Below, piece after piece: positions 11,590 through 22,465 of a stretch of 64,000 bases of DNA. Origin of the DNA: Helianthus annuus (lineage: Eukaryota > Streptophyta > Magnoliopsida > Asterales > Asteraceae); NCBI RefSeq assembly GCF_002127325.2, contig NC_035436.2, positions 114,020,088 to 114,084,087 of the forward strand, read 5' to 3'. Below the pieces are notes generated by a model that saw only the letters and a list, made by a program, of their open reading frames with translations, did no database searches and had not been told where the DNA came from. How positions within the stretch are numbered: the stretch's first letter is position 1; each line of letters begins with the position of its first letter. A program made the translations under genes and the position numbers.

Positions 11590-14160
11590 GGGTTCCAGCC
11601 AAATAACTCTCCTCCAAAATTTTAATCCCTGCTTCTCACCCGCTCCCCTGCGTCAAGCCATTCAAAGAACCCTGCTTCCATACATTTGCTCTGATCGATT
11701 TGGTGGTCTTCCATGGTAGATTCGTAAACATCTCCATATATTCAAGTAAGAATCTCTCATCTTAACCCTGATTTTTCTTTTTACGGTGTTGTCTGATTTC
11801 GATTTTAGGTTTTGAAAACATAGGGAATGAAGTCCCATTACTAGCGTGATTCTCGATTTAGGGCTTCGTTTTTATTCGAGATTCTTCATTTTGTGTTTCT
11901 GATATTAGGGTTCCAATTTGAGGATTTTGAAACTAGATGAAATACTGTTATACTTCCGGTGTTTGTTTATGGATATTGTTTATCGGATCAGTATCGCTGG
12001 ACTTAGGCACATCCTCTTTGAATTCTGTTGTTTGATTCTTTTTATGGCATAATTTCAAGTGATTCTGTGTAGCTGACACGGTTGACACACTTGTATTAAT
12101 AGGTAAAATTTTCTTGAAATTTTATGAAAAAGGAAATGCTACCATTTTTATCGGACAACCGAAGATTTGTTTTGGTATTTCTCATATAGATGACACTTGG
12201 CGTGTGCATATTCCAATGAAGTTTGGTTTCATAGTTTGTTATTTTCGGTAACATATTTACTAATGGTTGTGATATACCGTGTTCTGAAGGTGCAGAGCTG
12301 CGCTATGTTGTGCGATATGTACTATGGCTTATGAGACAAATGAGGAAGGGGATAATCTCAAGGCATCAGCATATTCCTCACTTGTATGAAGCTCTATTTT
12401 TGTTTTTTATATCTTTTTTGTGCTCTTGTTGTGATATTTTGTTGGATTAGAAGAGATTGCAGTAGCAGGCAATGTAAATAAAGTCTGACAACTGACATAA
12501 ATAAAGTCTGACAACGAACCTTATACTGGAGGTGCGCAATTCGCTTCTAAGCCTGAATCGGTTCGGGTTGGGTCAACGTAGTCAGAACCGGGTCAGGTTG
12601 GAGTCGTTTTTCGAGAAGAAAGGGTTGGGTCTGATTGGGTTGAAAACCGGGTTGACTGGTTTCGGCCAGGTTTGACTGTGTTCAAACTGGTTTCAGAGTA
12701 TATGGTTAGAACCCGAATTTAACCCTAGGCGCGCACCTTTTGCACTTTTGACAACTATGGTTTGAACTGAAACATAAAAACACTTTAGCAAAAATAACAG
12801 GTTCTGAGTTGTCACCTCTAAACCTTTGGTTATGCAGGCTGTGGCTCGATGACCTTTTTAATTAAACATGTTGACCACATGACCCATCAATCAGGTCATA
12901 TAAGCAGGTTGACAGGTCGACATGTTTTATATGAACATATCGACCTGTTAATCCATTTTAACCCATTTATTACAAACCGCCAACCCGCTTATGACTCGTG
13001 TAAAACCCATCAACTGGTTTGACTCATTTAAAATGAATGGGTTTGTCCGGACTACACGGTTTTATAAATGTGTCGAGGTTAGGGTTGATGTGTTCGGAAT
13101 AAATATATGGGTCGTGTTAGGGTTCAATGATTCAACCTGCCAACCTGATAAGATTGGCATCTCCAGTATATTCATTATTTCATAAATTTTTATTGTTTAG
13201 CAGCTCATATAGAGATTTGTTTTTTGCAGTATTATGAATCTTTACTCCAGAAACTTGAATAACAAAATGAGATGGATATTTCATATGTTGTGAACAAATC
13301 TCCAAAGAAAAATAAAAAAATTTAAAAAGATGCAAGCCAAGCTGGATAAAAGTCTCAAAGAAAAGGAGTTGGTGGATGATGTAAGTGTTTACCTCCGTAT
13401 AACCGATGAAAGGATGTTTTCTTATTGATATTGTTCTTTTTTGGTTGTAGTTTAATGAAAGTCTTTTGAGAAACAAGGAGATATGAGAAAAGATCATTGT
13501 GAAAACTGAATAAAGGTGTGTTCTGATTTAAGGTATTTCTGTATAAAGCTTTTACGAATTATAAAAATACTCCGCGCCTATTGCCAACGACTAGCAAAAA
13601 TAATTTTGGAAGCAAAATAAGTAATAGAAAAACATATTTTACCGGTTAACTATATTAGTAACAAAATTATTTTTTTTAATAATAAGTAATGTTAGCTATG
13701 TAGTAGTGGGTTAACACGACCCATTTTGACCCTGTTTTGAAGTGGCCCATACCGACCTAAACCCGTTTTGATATGTTACTTGACCCGATAACCGACCCAC
13801 TTGTTTAGCCGCCTCTACACATAGATACTTGCTATTTAACTCATTATACAAACTAGAAGTGTATAACTAAGATTGGATTTTGTTCTTCCTCAACCAACTT
13901 GACCCGTTATTAGTTTTCTTTAATTCTGACTCTTGGATTTTCTTTATTGGTTGTTTCGTAAATTGAAAAGGTAAACTTGGTTATCAAGGAGCTTGTTGAT
14001 GAAAAGGATGAAGAAGAAGAAAAGTTGAATAGAATTATTGCGGGGCCGTCGGCTGAAAAAGAAAAAAGATAAGGTGGATAAAGATACTATGCTCGATAGG
14101 ATATCACAAGTTGAAGCTACGTTAACAGCTATTGTTCTAAGATATGTTATAAACACTTAG
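11590..14160 (+). pseudogene. Exon-like fragments of an unidentified host gene
   Basis: On the + strand this resembles a gene: pyrimidine-rich 5'UTR-like DNA (11590-11750) with a donor-like CAAGTAAG; an acceptor TTTTTTGCAG ending at 13229; an exon-like 13230-13380 closed by donor GTAAGT; and a lysine/glutamate-rich segment 13971-14160 after an AAAAG acceptor. These encode short charged coiled-coil-like peptides (KSLKEKELVDD, IKELVDEKDEEEEK), but stops and a frameshift prevent one reading frame. I do not recognise the gene. It could be a fragment captured by the CACTA-like element. Confidence 0.35.
12530..13165. repeat. Degenerate GGGTTG/ACCCG-rich repeat stretch
   Basis: Non-coding DNA dense in GGGTTG, GGTTTGAC, ACCCG and GACCTG words, continued at 13700-13800. 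Such word-rich stretches are common in plant introns and transposon interiors. Nothing else is supported here. Confidence 0.4.
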
Positions 14161-14822
14161 TTTTGAATGTTTCGATGTTTATCATATTAGGATAATTCCA
14201 GTTATTTAACATTTTAGTTGGTATTTATTATTAAATTGTTTTATATGATTTTGTAACATGAAAAACTATAATAGAATTGTTTTATATAATTTTGTGGTTT
14301 CGTAATTTTATTGGAGTATTTATATAATTTTGCAATTTTATTGAAATGTAATTGTTATGAAAACAACAGGAAAAAAATGGGAAATGTGCAAATAGGGAAA
14401 CAGATGTGGTAGCATATATTCAATGTGGTTGCTAAATGGTAGCAAATATTCAATGCAAGAGGTGGCTAATTGGTAGTAAATGTTCAATACTACAACTAAA
14501 TAGTAGCAAATTGGTGGCTAAATAGTGGCAATATTGGTGGCTAAATCGTATTAAAACCATGGCAAAACAACCGTAGCAACTTGGTAGTAAAAAGTCCTGG
14601 TCATGTGGCAAACAAGGAGCGGTCGCAAATTATTTTGACCGTTTTTGTGGTGGCAAAAATCCGGTAGCAAAATATAAAAGTGGTAGCTATTTGGTGGCAA
14701 CAGGGCAATTGACACGAGTGTTTTTGCCACCGCACTTTCGGTTGCTAAACGGTGGCAACATGGTAATTGTGACCATTTTGTTACCGAAAAAGTGGTGGCA
14801 AAAGCTCTATTTTCTAGTAGTG

Positions 14823-15470
14823 TAGGGGGAGTTTTTGGGTAGGTGAAAAGAAAAATAAAAATAATGGTTTTGAAAGAAAAAGGGGTTAGTCCTAATGCCT
14901 CCATCATTTACTTACTTGGGTTTAAGTTGGTAAGGACCGGGAATGAATTGTCGTGGCAAGTTCTAGAGTCGTAAGAACCAAGCGGCTATTCACACAAGAA
15001 ACGAAAAATGAGCATTTAGCGTAAAGATGTATATTTGTATGCTCAATAAAGGCTCAAAACTCACTTTTTGTGGGAATGGTTTTTTATATGTGATCGAGTA
15101 TATATAATCGAATTTTAACTAAGCTTGTCATGCCGTTTCATAATTTTCTTATGTTGGTTCTTTTTATCACGACGCTATCGGTTGTAAATTTGTAAAAATA
15201 TAACCTTGTTAGTCTTAGAATTCACAACTTAAACTTTAGACAAGTAAAAAAATGAAATTTTTGAAAAAAAAAAATTTGGGGTGATTAGCGGTTCCAATAG
15301 AGTTTTGTGTAAGGCTTGTTATTAGGACTTGCAAAATTCAAGGTTTTAGCATCCCCCCCCCCCACACACACTTAAATTACACATTGTCCTCAATGTGTCC
15401 CAAAAATAAATTTTTAGGTTGATTAGATGTGTAACATGGTGTTAAAAGCAAAAATTTGTGTTACTGGCAG
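14823..15470 (-). other. A2 3' internal non-coding region with G-rich tract
   Basis: On the - strand this runs from a 'gaggacaatgtgtaattt' stretch and a TGTGTGGGGGGGGGGG tract (15353-15370) through AT-rich DNA to the CACTA insertion. It resembles the 3' untranslated region of Athila-type elements, with a PPT-like sequence internal to the true PPT. No coding potential is supported. Confidence 0.6.
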
Positions 15471-15670
15471 GCTGGACACGGCCCCGTGGGGACCGAGCAC
15501 GGCCCCGTGTTCAAGTGCCAGTAACGAAAATTAAAGAAAAGAAACAGAAGCCTGGACACGGGGGCGTGTCTGGTGAACACGGCCCGTGTCCAGTTACCTG
15601 AACTGGGCATTTTTCTGCAGGGGGTTCAGCACGGGGCCGTGTGGGCTGGGCACGGCCCGTGCTGAGCCTA
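15471..15670 (-). promoter_or_regulatory. Three palindrome pairs downstream of A2 ORFs
   Basis: CACGG-CCGTG palindromes start at 15477/15498, 15557/15578 and 15630/15651. Each pair is exactly 21 bp apart although the spacer sequence differs. This block lies 3' of the A2 ORFs, so the motif is not confined to promoters. Function unknown. Confidence 0.65.
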
Positions 15671-15987
15671 TTGTAATGGAGAAATTGTTGACGGTTGGCC
15701 TTGTTCTTGTGCATGGGGCCATGTTTCTCGTTTCCCTTTTCATCCTTTACCACCATGAGTGTGTTTTATTTATTATGGACCATTCAAGCCTTAAACCATC
15801 ATTCCATTAAACCATAGAGAGATCTTACATAGTCCTAAATTTATATTAAGCTAGATAAGGAAACAAAGAAGCATTAAACCATGGAGTTCTAGCCTATACG
15901 TTATTTTAATTAGCAAAATTTCCAAGAAGCTAGTAGTCTTGGTTAGATGTGGCTTTATAAAACTCCTTCTTCCGGGTGTGGCTTTCC

Positions 15988-16419
15988 TCATATGTCGGTG
16001 AGCCACTCCTCCACCTCCCTTGGAAGGAGGAAAGAAGGCTCATTAGCGTTAGTTTGAGGAGTTGCGATTTCCACCGGGATCTCTTGTTGGTGCTCCATGG
16101 GAGGTTCCACCGGAAAGTCGTCCCACCCGGTAGTGTTGTTAACTTCGACTGCCAGGTTCCAATCCTGTTGAGGGAGGACTGGTTCCATTGGAGGTGCTAC
16201 AAGAATATTTAACCTCTGGTGCAAGAGGTTAATCTCTTGAAAGCTATTCTCGAGTCCCACCGTAAGATCGTTAATACGGTCGATTAGGACCTCCTCTACT
16301 GACGTCATTTCGTCGAGAGCCTCCCTTAATGCTATTACATAGTTTTGAATGGAGGGCCTTCTTCCTCTTCGGTTGTCTGATGAATGCACGGAAGATGTTT
16401 CGCTGTTTTCACTTGACAT
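15988..16419 (-). CDS. A2 ORF: small acidic coiled-coil protein, unknown
   Basis: About 143 residues from the ATG at 16419 (MSSENSE). The open frame extends upstream to 16494, but those codons overlap a palindrome pair, so the later start is preferred. It has a serine-rich N-terminus, a basic RRGRRPS patch, a predicted helical heptad region (ALREALDEM...LENSFQEINLLHQRLNIL), then a proline/glutamate-rich tail ending EVEEWLTDI. It matches no gag, pol or env motif I know. It lies between the gag-like ORF and the 3' end of the non-autonomous element, and could help in capsid assembly or be decaying. Not recognised. Confidence 0.5.
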   Translation of the reverse strand: MSSENSETSSVHSSDNRRGRRPSIQNYVIALREALDEMTSVEEVLIDRINDLTVGLENSFQEINLLHQRLNILVAPPMEPVLPQQDWNLAVEVNNTTGWDDFPVEPPMEHQQEIPVEIATPQTNANEPSFLLPREVEEWLTDI

Positions 16420-17166
16420 TCTACGGAAAATAAACTGAAAATAGTTTATTTGTTGAAACAATAAACCGGACACGGCCCCGTGCTCATTGAGCACGGCCCC
16501 GTGTTCATCTTTCTACAGAGTTTTGAAGCAAGGAAACTTGAGGTTTTAAGTTATTTTCTGAACTTGTGGGGTCTTTTTAAACATTAATAACTTAAAACCA
16601 TGTTATACAACATATTTTTACTAAGATTCCTTGAACAAAACTCATCAATCCCTACCACAAAGCTTGAAAAGTTCAAACTTTAATGGAGGTGCTTGGAGAA
16701 AGATGAAGAAGAAGGTAATGGCTAAAAGAGGAAAGGACAAGATGGGTTGTTGGAACCTTCTTTTAGAACTTACCTAGGATAGTTGAGAGAAGATTCCTTC
16801 AAATCTCTGTCCCAAGTTGGTCCAAGTGTGCAGAATTCTTGGCTGCATTTATAGAAAACGACAGCATTCTGGACACGGCCCCGTGTTCAGTGGGCACGGT
16901 CCCGTGTGCAGATGGAATTCTGACACAGTTTGTCCGTATTCTGACGTGAGGGTCAGAAGGGAATCTTTTGGTGGGCACGGGGGCGTGTTGGCTGTACACG
17001 GCCCCGTGTCGAGAGACTGTTTTATGAAGTTTGTCTAATTTTTAAGGAACTTACTAGTATCGGGTGGCTCCTGACTGGTTGGAACAACCCCAAAGTGCCT
17101 AAGATACCTTAATTGTCCTAGACTAAGTCGAGAACGCAAGAGGTTGTCGGTGAGGGTGATTCCTAT
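16420..17166 (-). other. A2 spacer between its two ORFs
   Basis: Non-coding DNA with three palindrome pairs starting at 16471/16492, 16874/16895 and 16976/16997, each 21 bp apart. A short ORF on either strand here owes its length to the GC-rich motifs and is not called. Confidence 0.55.
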
Positions 17167-17712
17167 TTACATTCTAGGTGGACAAGTCCAACCCTTTCCC
17201 GGGCTCTCGTTAAAGAAGGTATATGCCGAATCGCTCAGGTCTATGTATACACCGAACGAAGTCGATGGAGAGTCCTTCACGGCACAATCGACACAGGGAC
17301 GACTATTGTCTAAGTCTTTGCTAGGTATGAAGGTATTTTTGGAAGCAACGAGGTTGTTGGAATGCGATCCCAACATTTTTTCATGGTCTTCGTCTTGGGG
17401 AGGATCAATGAAATCCTTCCTAAGTTCTTTTGACCAATTTAAAATTAGCTCTTCTAGTTGAAATAACTCGTCAAGGAGCATTTCTCCTAGAATATCTGGC
17501 TGGGCGCATTCGAGGGAGAGATAGTGATTATTTTTACTTTCGCCCCTCTTAAGGTTATAAGGAGTCGGTGGGTCTATGTAGTGGGGCCTATAATTTAGAA
17601 AGTAACATTCTAATTCTTTATGTTTGCCTCCACATAATTGACACCACGTACCATAAGAGTGCCGAAAGTAATAAGAATTACCATCACTCATGTTTGTGTC
17701 AGAAATTACCAA
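17167..17712 (-). CDS. A2 gag-like ORF with zinc-knuckle motif
   Basis: 181 residues from 17712. A second candidate start (MSDGNSYY) is at 17691. Near the N-terminus it has CQLCGGKHKELEC, the same C-x2-C-x3-H-x4-C spacing and CGG-H core as the knuckle in A1's gag at 3663-3701. This suggests descent from the nucleic-acid-binding end of gag. The rest is acidic and leucine-rich (LDELFQLEELILNW) with no known domain, and the main gag core is absent. It lies ~270 bp downstream of the PBS, where gag should start. Either a minimal RNA-binding protein of a non-autonomous element or a relic. Confidence 0.55.
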   Translation of the reverse strand: MVISDTNMSDGNSYYFRHSYGTWCQLCGGKHKELECYFLNYRPHYIDPPTPYNLKRGESKNNHYLSLECAQPDILGEMLLDELFQLEELILNWSKELRKDFIDPPQDEDHEKMLGSHSNNLVASKNTFIPSKDLDNSRPCVDCAVKDSPSTSFGVYIDLSDSAYTFFNESPGKGWTCPPRM

Positions 17713-17977
17713 CCGTCGGGATCTAACGGTTCTGTTTTCAGTAAGTGAAACTTGGGCACGAGGGCGTGTTGGGTGAGCACGGCCCCTTGTTCAGCTTACT
17801 GTCTTACTTAAAACAAGATTGCCAGTTCCAATGATTGGGCACGGGGGCGTGTTCAGCAGGCACGGCCCGTGTTGAGCTCTGCAGAAGCTGAAAAACTAAG
17901 AAAATCCTAAAAAATAAAAAAGAAAAATAAAAATATGATTAGGCCGTTGATTCCTAACTTTCTTAAAATCCTCGTGT
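17713..17977 (-). other. A2 untranslated leader
   Basis: Leader between PBS and first ORF on the - strand. It holds two palindrome pairs starting at 17757/17778 and 17840/17861, again 21 bp apart. Its PBS-proximal end (17880-17977) matches A1's leader. Confidence 0.7.
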
Positions 17978-17994
17978 CCCCGGCAACGGCGCCA
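17978..17994 (-). other. A2 primer-binding site, perfect tRNA-Asp match
   Basis: On the - strand it reads TGGCGCCGTTGCCGGGG, complementary to the 3' end of plant tRNA-Asp including CCA, six bases after the LTR end. Confidence 0.9.
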
Positions 17995-18000
17995 AAAACT

Positions 18001-19666
18001 TGATGCGTGTCAGTGTATATATATTTTAGATGTATATTTTAAGCCCTTTTTACACTTTTAGCCAAGTTTTAAATTTATAAAACACGATATTCACTAACAC
18101 TAAACACACATATGGGCAAGTGCACCCATCGTGAACGTAGTATAGTGTTGGTAAGATACCGATGTCGTCCAAGGACACAAGAGCTTTTAGTACCGGTTTA
18201 TCCTCAACGTCTAATCAAATCAAAATGTTAGAAAAGATTTTTAAACTAAGAAAATAAAAACTAACTAAATGCTGAAAAGTAAAATAAAAATAAAAAAACA
18301 GATAGACAAGATGAATCACTTGGATCCGACTCGTGTATTAGTATAACCTTTGATTATTTTCGCACTTTTGCACTTGTTTAAGAGATTATCTTAGTTATTG
18401 TAGTTGGCCCCTCTTTTGAAGGCGACGTTACCCTCAACCCAGTAGTTTGAGTCAGCAAGGATACAATCCTAAAGGGTCGGATTATTGAAAGATAATGAAT
18501 TAAGTTATTAATGCAAATTATGGTAGGCTCCTCTTTTGGAGGTGACGTTACCCTCGACTAAGTGGTCTGAGTCAGCAGGGATACAGTCCTAAATAGCCGG
18601 GTTATAGTATTAATAGTAGTTAACTTATGAGGGGGTCAAAGAGTTTGGATCCCCGCCATCGAATACCTATGGGCATTGAAGGAGATCCTACTAAATTTGA
18701 CCCAGGTCCCTTGCAGGACCTCTAAACGCTGAACAAGGGCAAGACCAGGTAGCCAACATACCTCCATATAGACCGTGGAGATATGAATGGTGAAAATCTT
18801 TTATTTTATATAGACAGTAAAATAATGCCAAGACACCACAGACAAACGATAAGGAAGAATCACCTTCAACATAAGTAACTAGTTATTAAAGTCATTAATA
18901 CAAAACCAAATAAAAAGTGCAAAAGATTAAAAATAAAAAGTATTATACTAAACACTTGTCTTCACCAAGTGATGTAAGAGACTTACGCAAACATGGCCAT
19001 GATTGTCAAGAACTCTTACGATCAATCTTCAATCCCGAGACGACTCACACACTCTATGATGGACAATGGATGATGGTGGTGGATGATGGTGTTGTGATGG
19101 TGGTGGGTGGTGGATGAAGTGTGAGAGAGGTGGTGTGCCAAGGGATGAGTTGCAATGAAACCAAGCACTCCTATTTATAGGCTGAAAAGAAGGCTAGGCA
19201 CGGCCCCGTGTCCGCTGCACACGGCCCCGTGCCAGTCTGACAATCTCTCTCTTCATTAATTGTAATTCGGAATTACAATTAATGCGCCTGCAGTACTTTC
19301 GCCATGCCCCCGTGTTCACTGGGCACGGCCCCGTGGTGGGCAATAGAAGCTTCTACTGGTTTGTCTTTTCTGCTGCTTCTTGGGCACGGCCCCGTGCTGG
19401 CTGAGCACGGGGCGTGTTCAGTCTTCTGCCTTCTCTATTTTGCTTGGGAGGATGCTGTCGAGGGGTCAGGCAATCCACTTATGTTCCTTTTCTTGTATTT
19501 ATGTTAGATTTAGCTGTCTTTTTGCTTCTTTTGTTAATTTGAGCTCATTTAATTCTGAAAATACAAAAGAAAGACAAAAACACTCTTTTTCCAACATTAG
19601 TACTTAAAAAGGGTTAGTTTTATGCCTCATTTGATGTAATTTATATGTTGCATTTTATACACATCA
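18001..19666 (-). repeat. A2 5' LTR
   Basis: The 1666 bp run from TGATGCGTG at 18001 to CATCA at 19666, matching the A1 LTR in reverse. The TATA box is at 19171-19180. Palindrome pairs include one starting 19199/19220. The AT palindrome is near 19253-19284. CCCGT follows at 19667-19671. Confidence 0.9.
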
Positions 19667-21656
19667 CCCGTATAAGGGAAAATAAGTTAAAAGTATTTAC
19701 CTGAGCTAATGTGAAAGGTAACTTAGCAGTATAATCCTAAAACTTTATGACAGTACCTTCTACTGGATGCTACTAATCTTTATAGAAGGTTTAATAACCT
19801 ATTAGGATGCTAACGGGTCTTTACTTAAGTCAAAGACTTAGACCGGCTAGCTAGGAAGAAACCTTACGGTCCTAAACGCTAGATTAAGTGGAGATCGGAA
19901 TAGAATGTGGTTTAGACTCGACAAGCTTGGATACTTGTATAATATGGGTAAACTAATCACATTCTGGAATTGAGGCTTTAATGATAAGGTTAAACCCGTT
20001 TCGGTTATTTTACGTAAACTAGTCACAAAAACCGATCCGAACAGATAAATGCGTAACAGGTAACCAAATGAATTACATACGGGTCCTATTTGTTATTATG
20101 CTTAAGATATGTTAATACATCAGTAGGATCTTAACATATATGCCCAAAAAGTACTTAAAATCAATTTAAGTCCCGTAAGGCATTTTGGTCATTTTAATAA
20201 TTATAAAGGAGATTTTATAATAAACTGAAGTTCTGGTCCTTTGACATCAGTAAAAATATTTAATTTATCTCATTATATTAGTAAGATATGATACATATGT
20301 GAAATTTACTATTTATGACCAAACTATGTCCCGAAAGGGCATTTTGGTCATTTCACATAGGCTTTTAAGGGCATTTTTGGAAACCTGAGTTCATAACTTA
20401 TACCTACTGTAATAATAATTAAATTTGTTTAAAAAATCAGTAGGTAACAAGTCTTAGATGTTAAATATGGTTTTAAACCATACTGTGCACCTAATTAGTG
20501 TGAAACTCGCTAATTGGCGATAATCAAGATATTTATGTAAATCTGAGATTTTGATCAGTTTTAGATGCTCAAAATAATTTATTTAATGTATTAAATTAGT
20601 AGGAAAAAGTTTGGCATTCAAATCCTTTGTTAATCTCATTTTATGTCCATAAAGGGTATTATGGTCATTAACCGAATTACACAAGAACTCTATGTTTTAA
20701 ACAGATAATAATCTGACCAAAAATCTTAAAATTCCTTAAAAATAATATCTTAACAGTAGGTAATGAGTTTTGGTTCAAAATCCAAGCTTAAACATGTATT
20801 ATGCATGATATCACAATTTAATTAATAAAAAGCTTCTAATTACGATATCGGGCATAACTCCTATTTGGGACCAAGAACTGATGTCAAATTTTCGGGATAA
20901 GTTTAAATATCAATAGCAAAGGTTTTAGTCTACTCATATTTCTAAAAATCTCATTTATGTGTCAAAAGGGCATTTACGACATTTATAAGCATATTAACAA
21001 ACAAGTGCATATAATTCAAACTACTAAGGACCATGCGATATAACTTCATAGGGTTATACTACTGAGTAATGTGGTCCTAATGGAAGCTTAAAACATGGGA
21101 GAATTAAGCTTGAATGGGTCAGAACTAAAAGTCAAAGCAAAAGTCATGATTTTGCGACTTTCGGTTATAAACTGACCTTAGACTGATAATTGCCGGGTAA
21201 GAACTTTTAAAACATGTTCTAATATTAATTACCAAGTTATTAGAATGTTAAAAATAATTTAGAACCTCTGTTTTATAAATTTAATTCATTTTTAAACTTT
21301 CTGCCCAATTTGACTTTTTGTCAAACTAGTTTGACCCGACAATTAACTAATCAAACGAAATAATTAGGAGGTGCCCTTTTAAGGTTAATCACCTACCTTA
21401 ATATGGTTCCATAACCCCTTTCGTTTTGATCAGTGGTTGGACCATTTGTGATTAAACCGAAAGTCAAAGCTTAATTACGATAAGTTTGACTTTTCGGTTT
21501 TTAAACTAATTAAAAGGACTAAGCAGGGATTAAAACTCTTGTGGTCCTTGCTATCTTTTCTACACTTCTAAGTCTTCTCCTTTTGCTTGCAAGCTCCAGA
21601 GGTGAGTGTACTTGGATGATGTTGCAAATGTGAGTATGAGAACTCAACACTCAAGT

Positions 21657-21668
21657 CCCTTATATACT
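21657..21668 (-). promoter_or_regulatory. TATA box of B LTR promoter
   Basis: On the - strand GTATATAAGGG lies downstream of the palindrome array and just upstream of a probable start site. Position within the LTR and orientation match element B. Confidence 0.6.
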
Positions 21669-21840
21669 AAATTCCAATCTCTTGGATCATTAGCAGTTGT
21701 CATGGTACCTCCTAGGATCACCCCAGGTGTCCTAGTAGTAAAATAAATCTGTCCAACAGCCCAAGGTATTGAAAAGAATGAGTTTAAGTCGGTTATGCAG
21801 CTGAAACATACATCTGTCCAATTCTTCTGCCCAACGACCA

Positions 21841-21990
21841 GCTTACGGACCGTAAGCAAAATCTCTTGCGGTCCGTATCCACCCCTTGCGAACCGTAAGA
21901 ACAATTGGATGCGGTCCGTATCCAACTCTGAACTGAAACACCCAGTTAAGTCCTTGCGAACCGTAAGCTTAGGACCATACGGTCCGCATC
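21841..21990 (-). promoter_or_regulatory. Array of CTTACGGACCGTAAG-type palindromes in B U3
   Basis: The clearest copy is the perfect odd palindrome CTTACGG-A-CCGTAAG at 21842-21856. Six copies, full or half-decayed, centre at 21849, 21872, 21892, 21915, 21960 and 21983. Spacings are 23, 20, 23, 45 and 23 bp. The array lies 170-330 bp upstream of the TATA box. Confidence 0.7.
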
Positions 21991-22465
21991 CGATGACCAG
22001 AAGACAAAAATTCTTGAGAATTTTATATTTGATCATGTAACTTTTTAAACTCGAATATTCAGACATTTTCAGTAGGAATAGTCCACATGATTAGGTCTGC
22101 ATTGCTCATTTTACCATGCCATGCACTAGTGTTCCCTTGGATTCTTTAGAAATGGCCATTGCATGAAGATTTGTCGGTTTTTGCATATTTAACTCTGTTT
22201 CTTGAAAGTTGAAAAAATTATCACAATTTCAACCGAAAGCTCATGAATTCTTTATCAGATAATCATGAGGGTGAATTTATATTTTATGAAGCTTTGGAAA
22301 TATTAAAAGGTCACTCAGAGGTAGAATTAACATGTTGACACTTTTAATCCCTTTGCATTCATATTTTCACGTTTAACAACTTGAGTCCTACAAACTCAAT
22401 TTTGCACATAATCAGAGTTCAGGACACGTGTCTTTACATAATTGGACACGTTTTTACGTGGTGTT

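Larger units (their letters stand above)
11514..14822 (-). mobile_element. CACTA-like DNA transposon end with exon-like DNA inside A2
   Basis: About 3.3 kb unrelated to A1's internal region. Its right end reads, on the - strand, CACTACTAGAAAATAG (14822 to 14807), the classic start of plant CACTA (EnSpm) elements. It is followed on the left by many subterminal GGTGGCAA/GGTAGCAA copies (about 14400-14800), also typical of the superfamily. I could not find the matching left inverted repeat, so that end is deleted or too diverged. No transposase is visible. The interior holds spliced-gene-like segments and GGGTTGACCCG-rich repeat DNA. Confidence 0.55.
9868..19666 (-). mobile_element. Element A2: non-autonomous Athila/Tat-like element
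   Basis: It shares LTR, PPT and PBS with A1 but lies in the opposite orientation inside B's 5' LTR. On the - strand: 5' LTR (19666-18001), perfect tRNA-Asp PBS, a gag-like ORF, a coiled-coil ORF, a G-rich tract, 3' non-coding DNA invaded by a CACTA-like element, PPT and 3' LTR. No protease, RT or integrase is visible. CCCGT follows the right end and CCCG precedes the left end. Confidence 0.85.
5501..22465 (-). mobile_element. Element B: Tekay-like Ty3/gypsy retrotransposon, interrupted by A1 and A2
   Basis: On the - strand: 5' LTR (22465-19667 plus 9866-9113, split by A2), gag, protease, RT-RNase H and integrase up to 5501, where A1 interrupts it. Gene order and integrase sequence match Tekay/Del-type chromoviruses. 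The chromodomain and 3' LTR must lie beyond the left edge. The right edge at 22465/22466 joins directly into C's 3' LTR, so B inserted there. The PBS is missing: the LTR end runs straight into gag. Confidence 0.8.
19667..22465 (-). repeat. B 5' LTR, 5' part with promoter
   Basis: Continuation of B's LTR beyond the A2 insertion, ending (5' end on the - strand) at TGTAACACCACG, 22465. It holds B's U3 with a TATA box at 21657-21668 and a palindrome array at 21841-21990. The rest is AT-rich and non-coding; the 140-residue ORF at 21644-22066 is a by-product of the array. Confidence 0.75.

Noticed and set aside
14551..14907. 118-residue minus-strand ORF
   Set aside because: It crosses the CACTA terminus and subterminal repeats; no protein features.
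21644..22066. 140-residue ORF in B LTR
   Set aside because: It overlaps the palindrome array and TATA region and has no domain. Open frame by composition.
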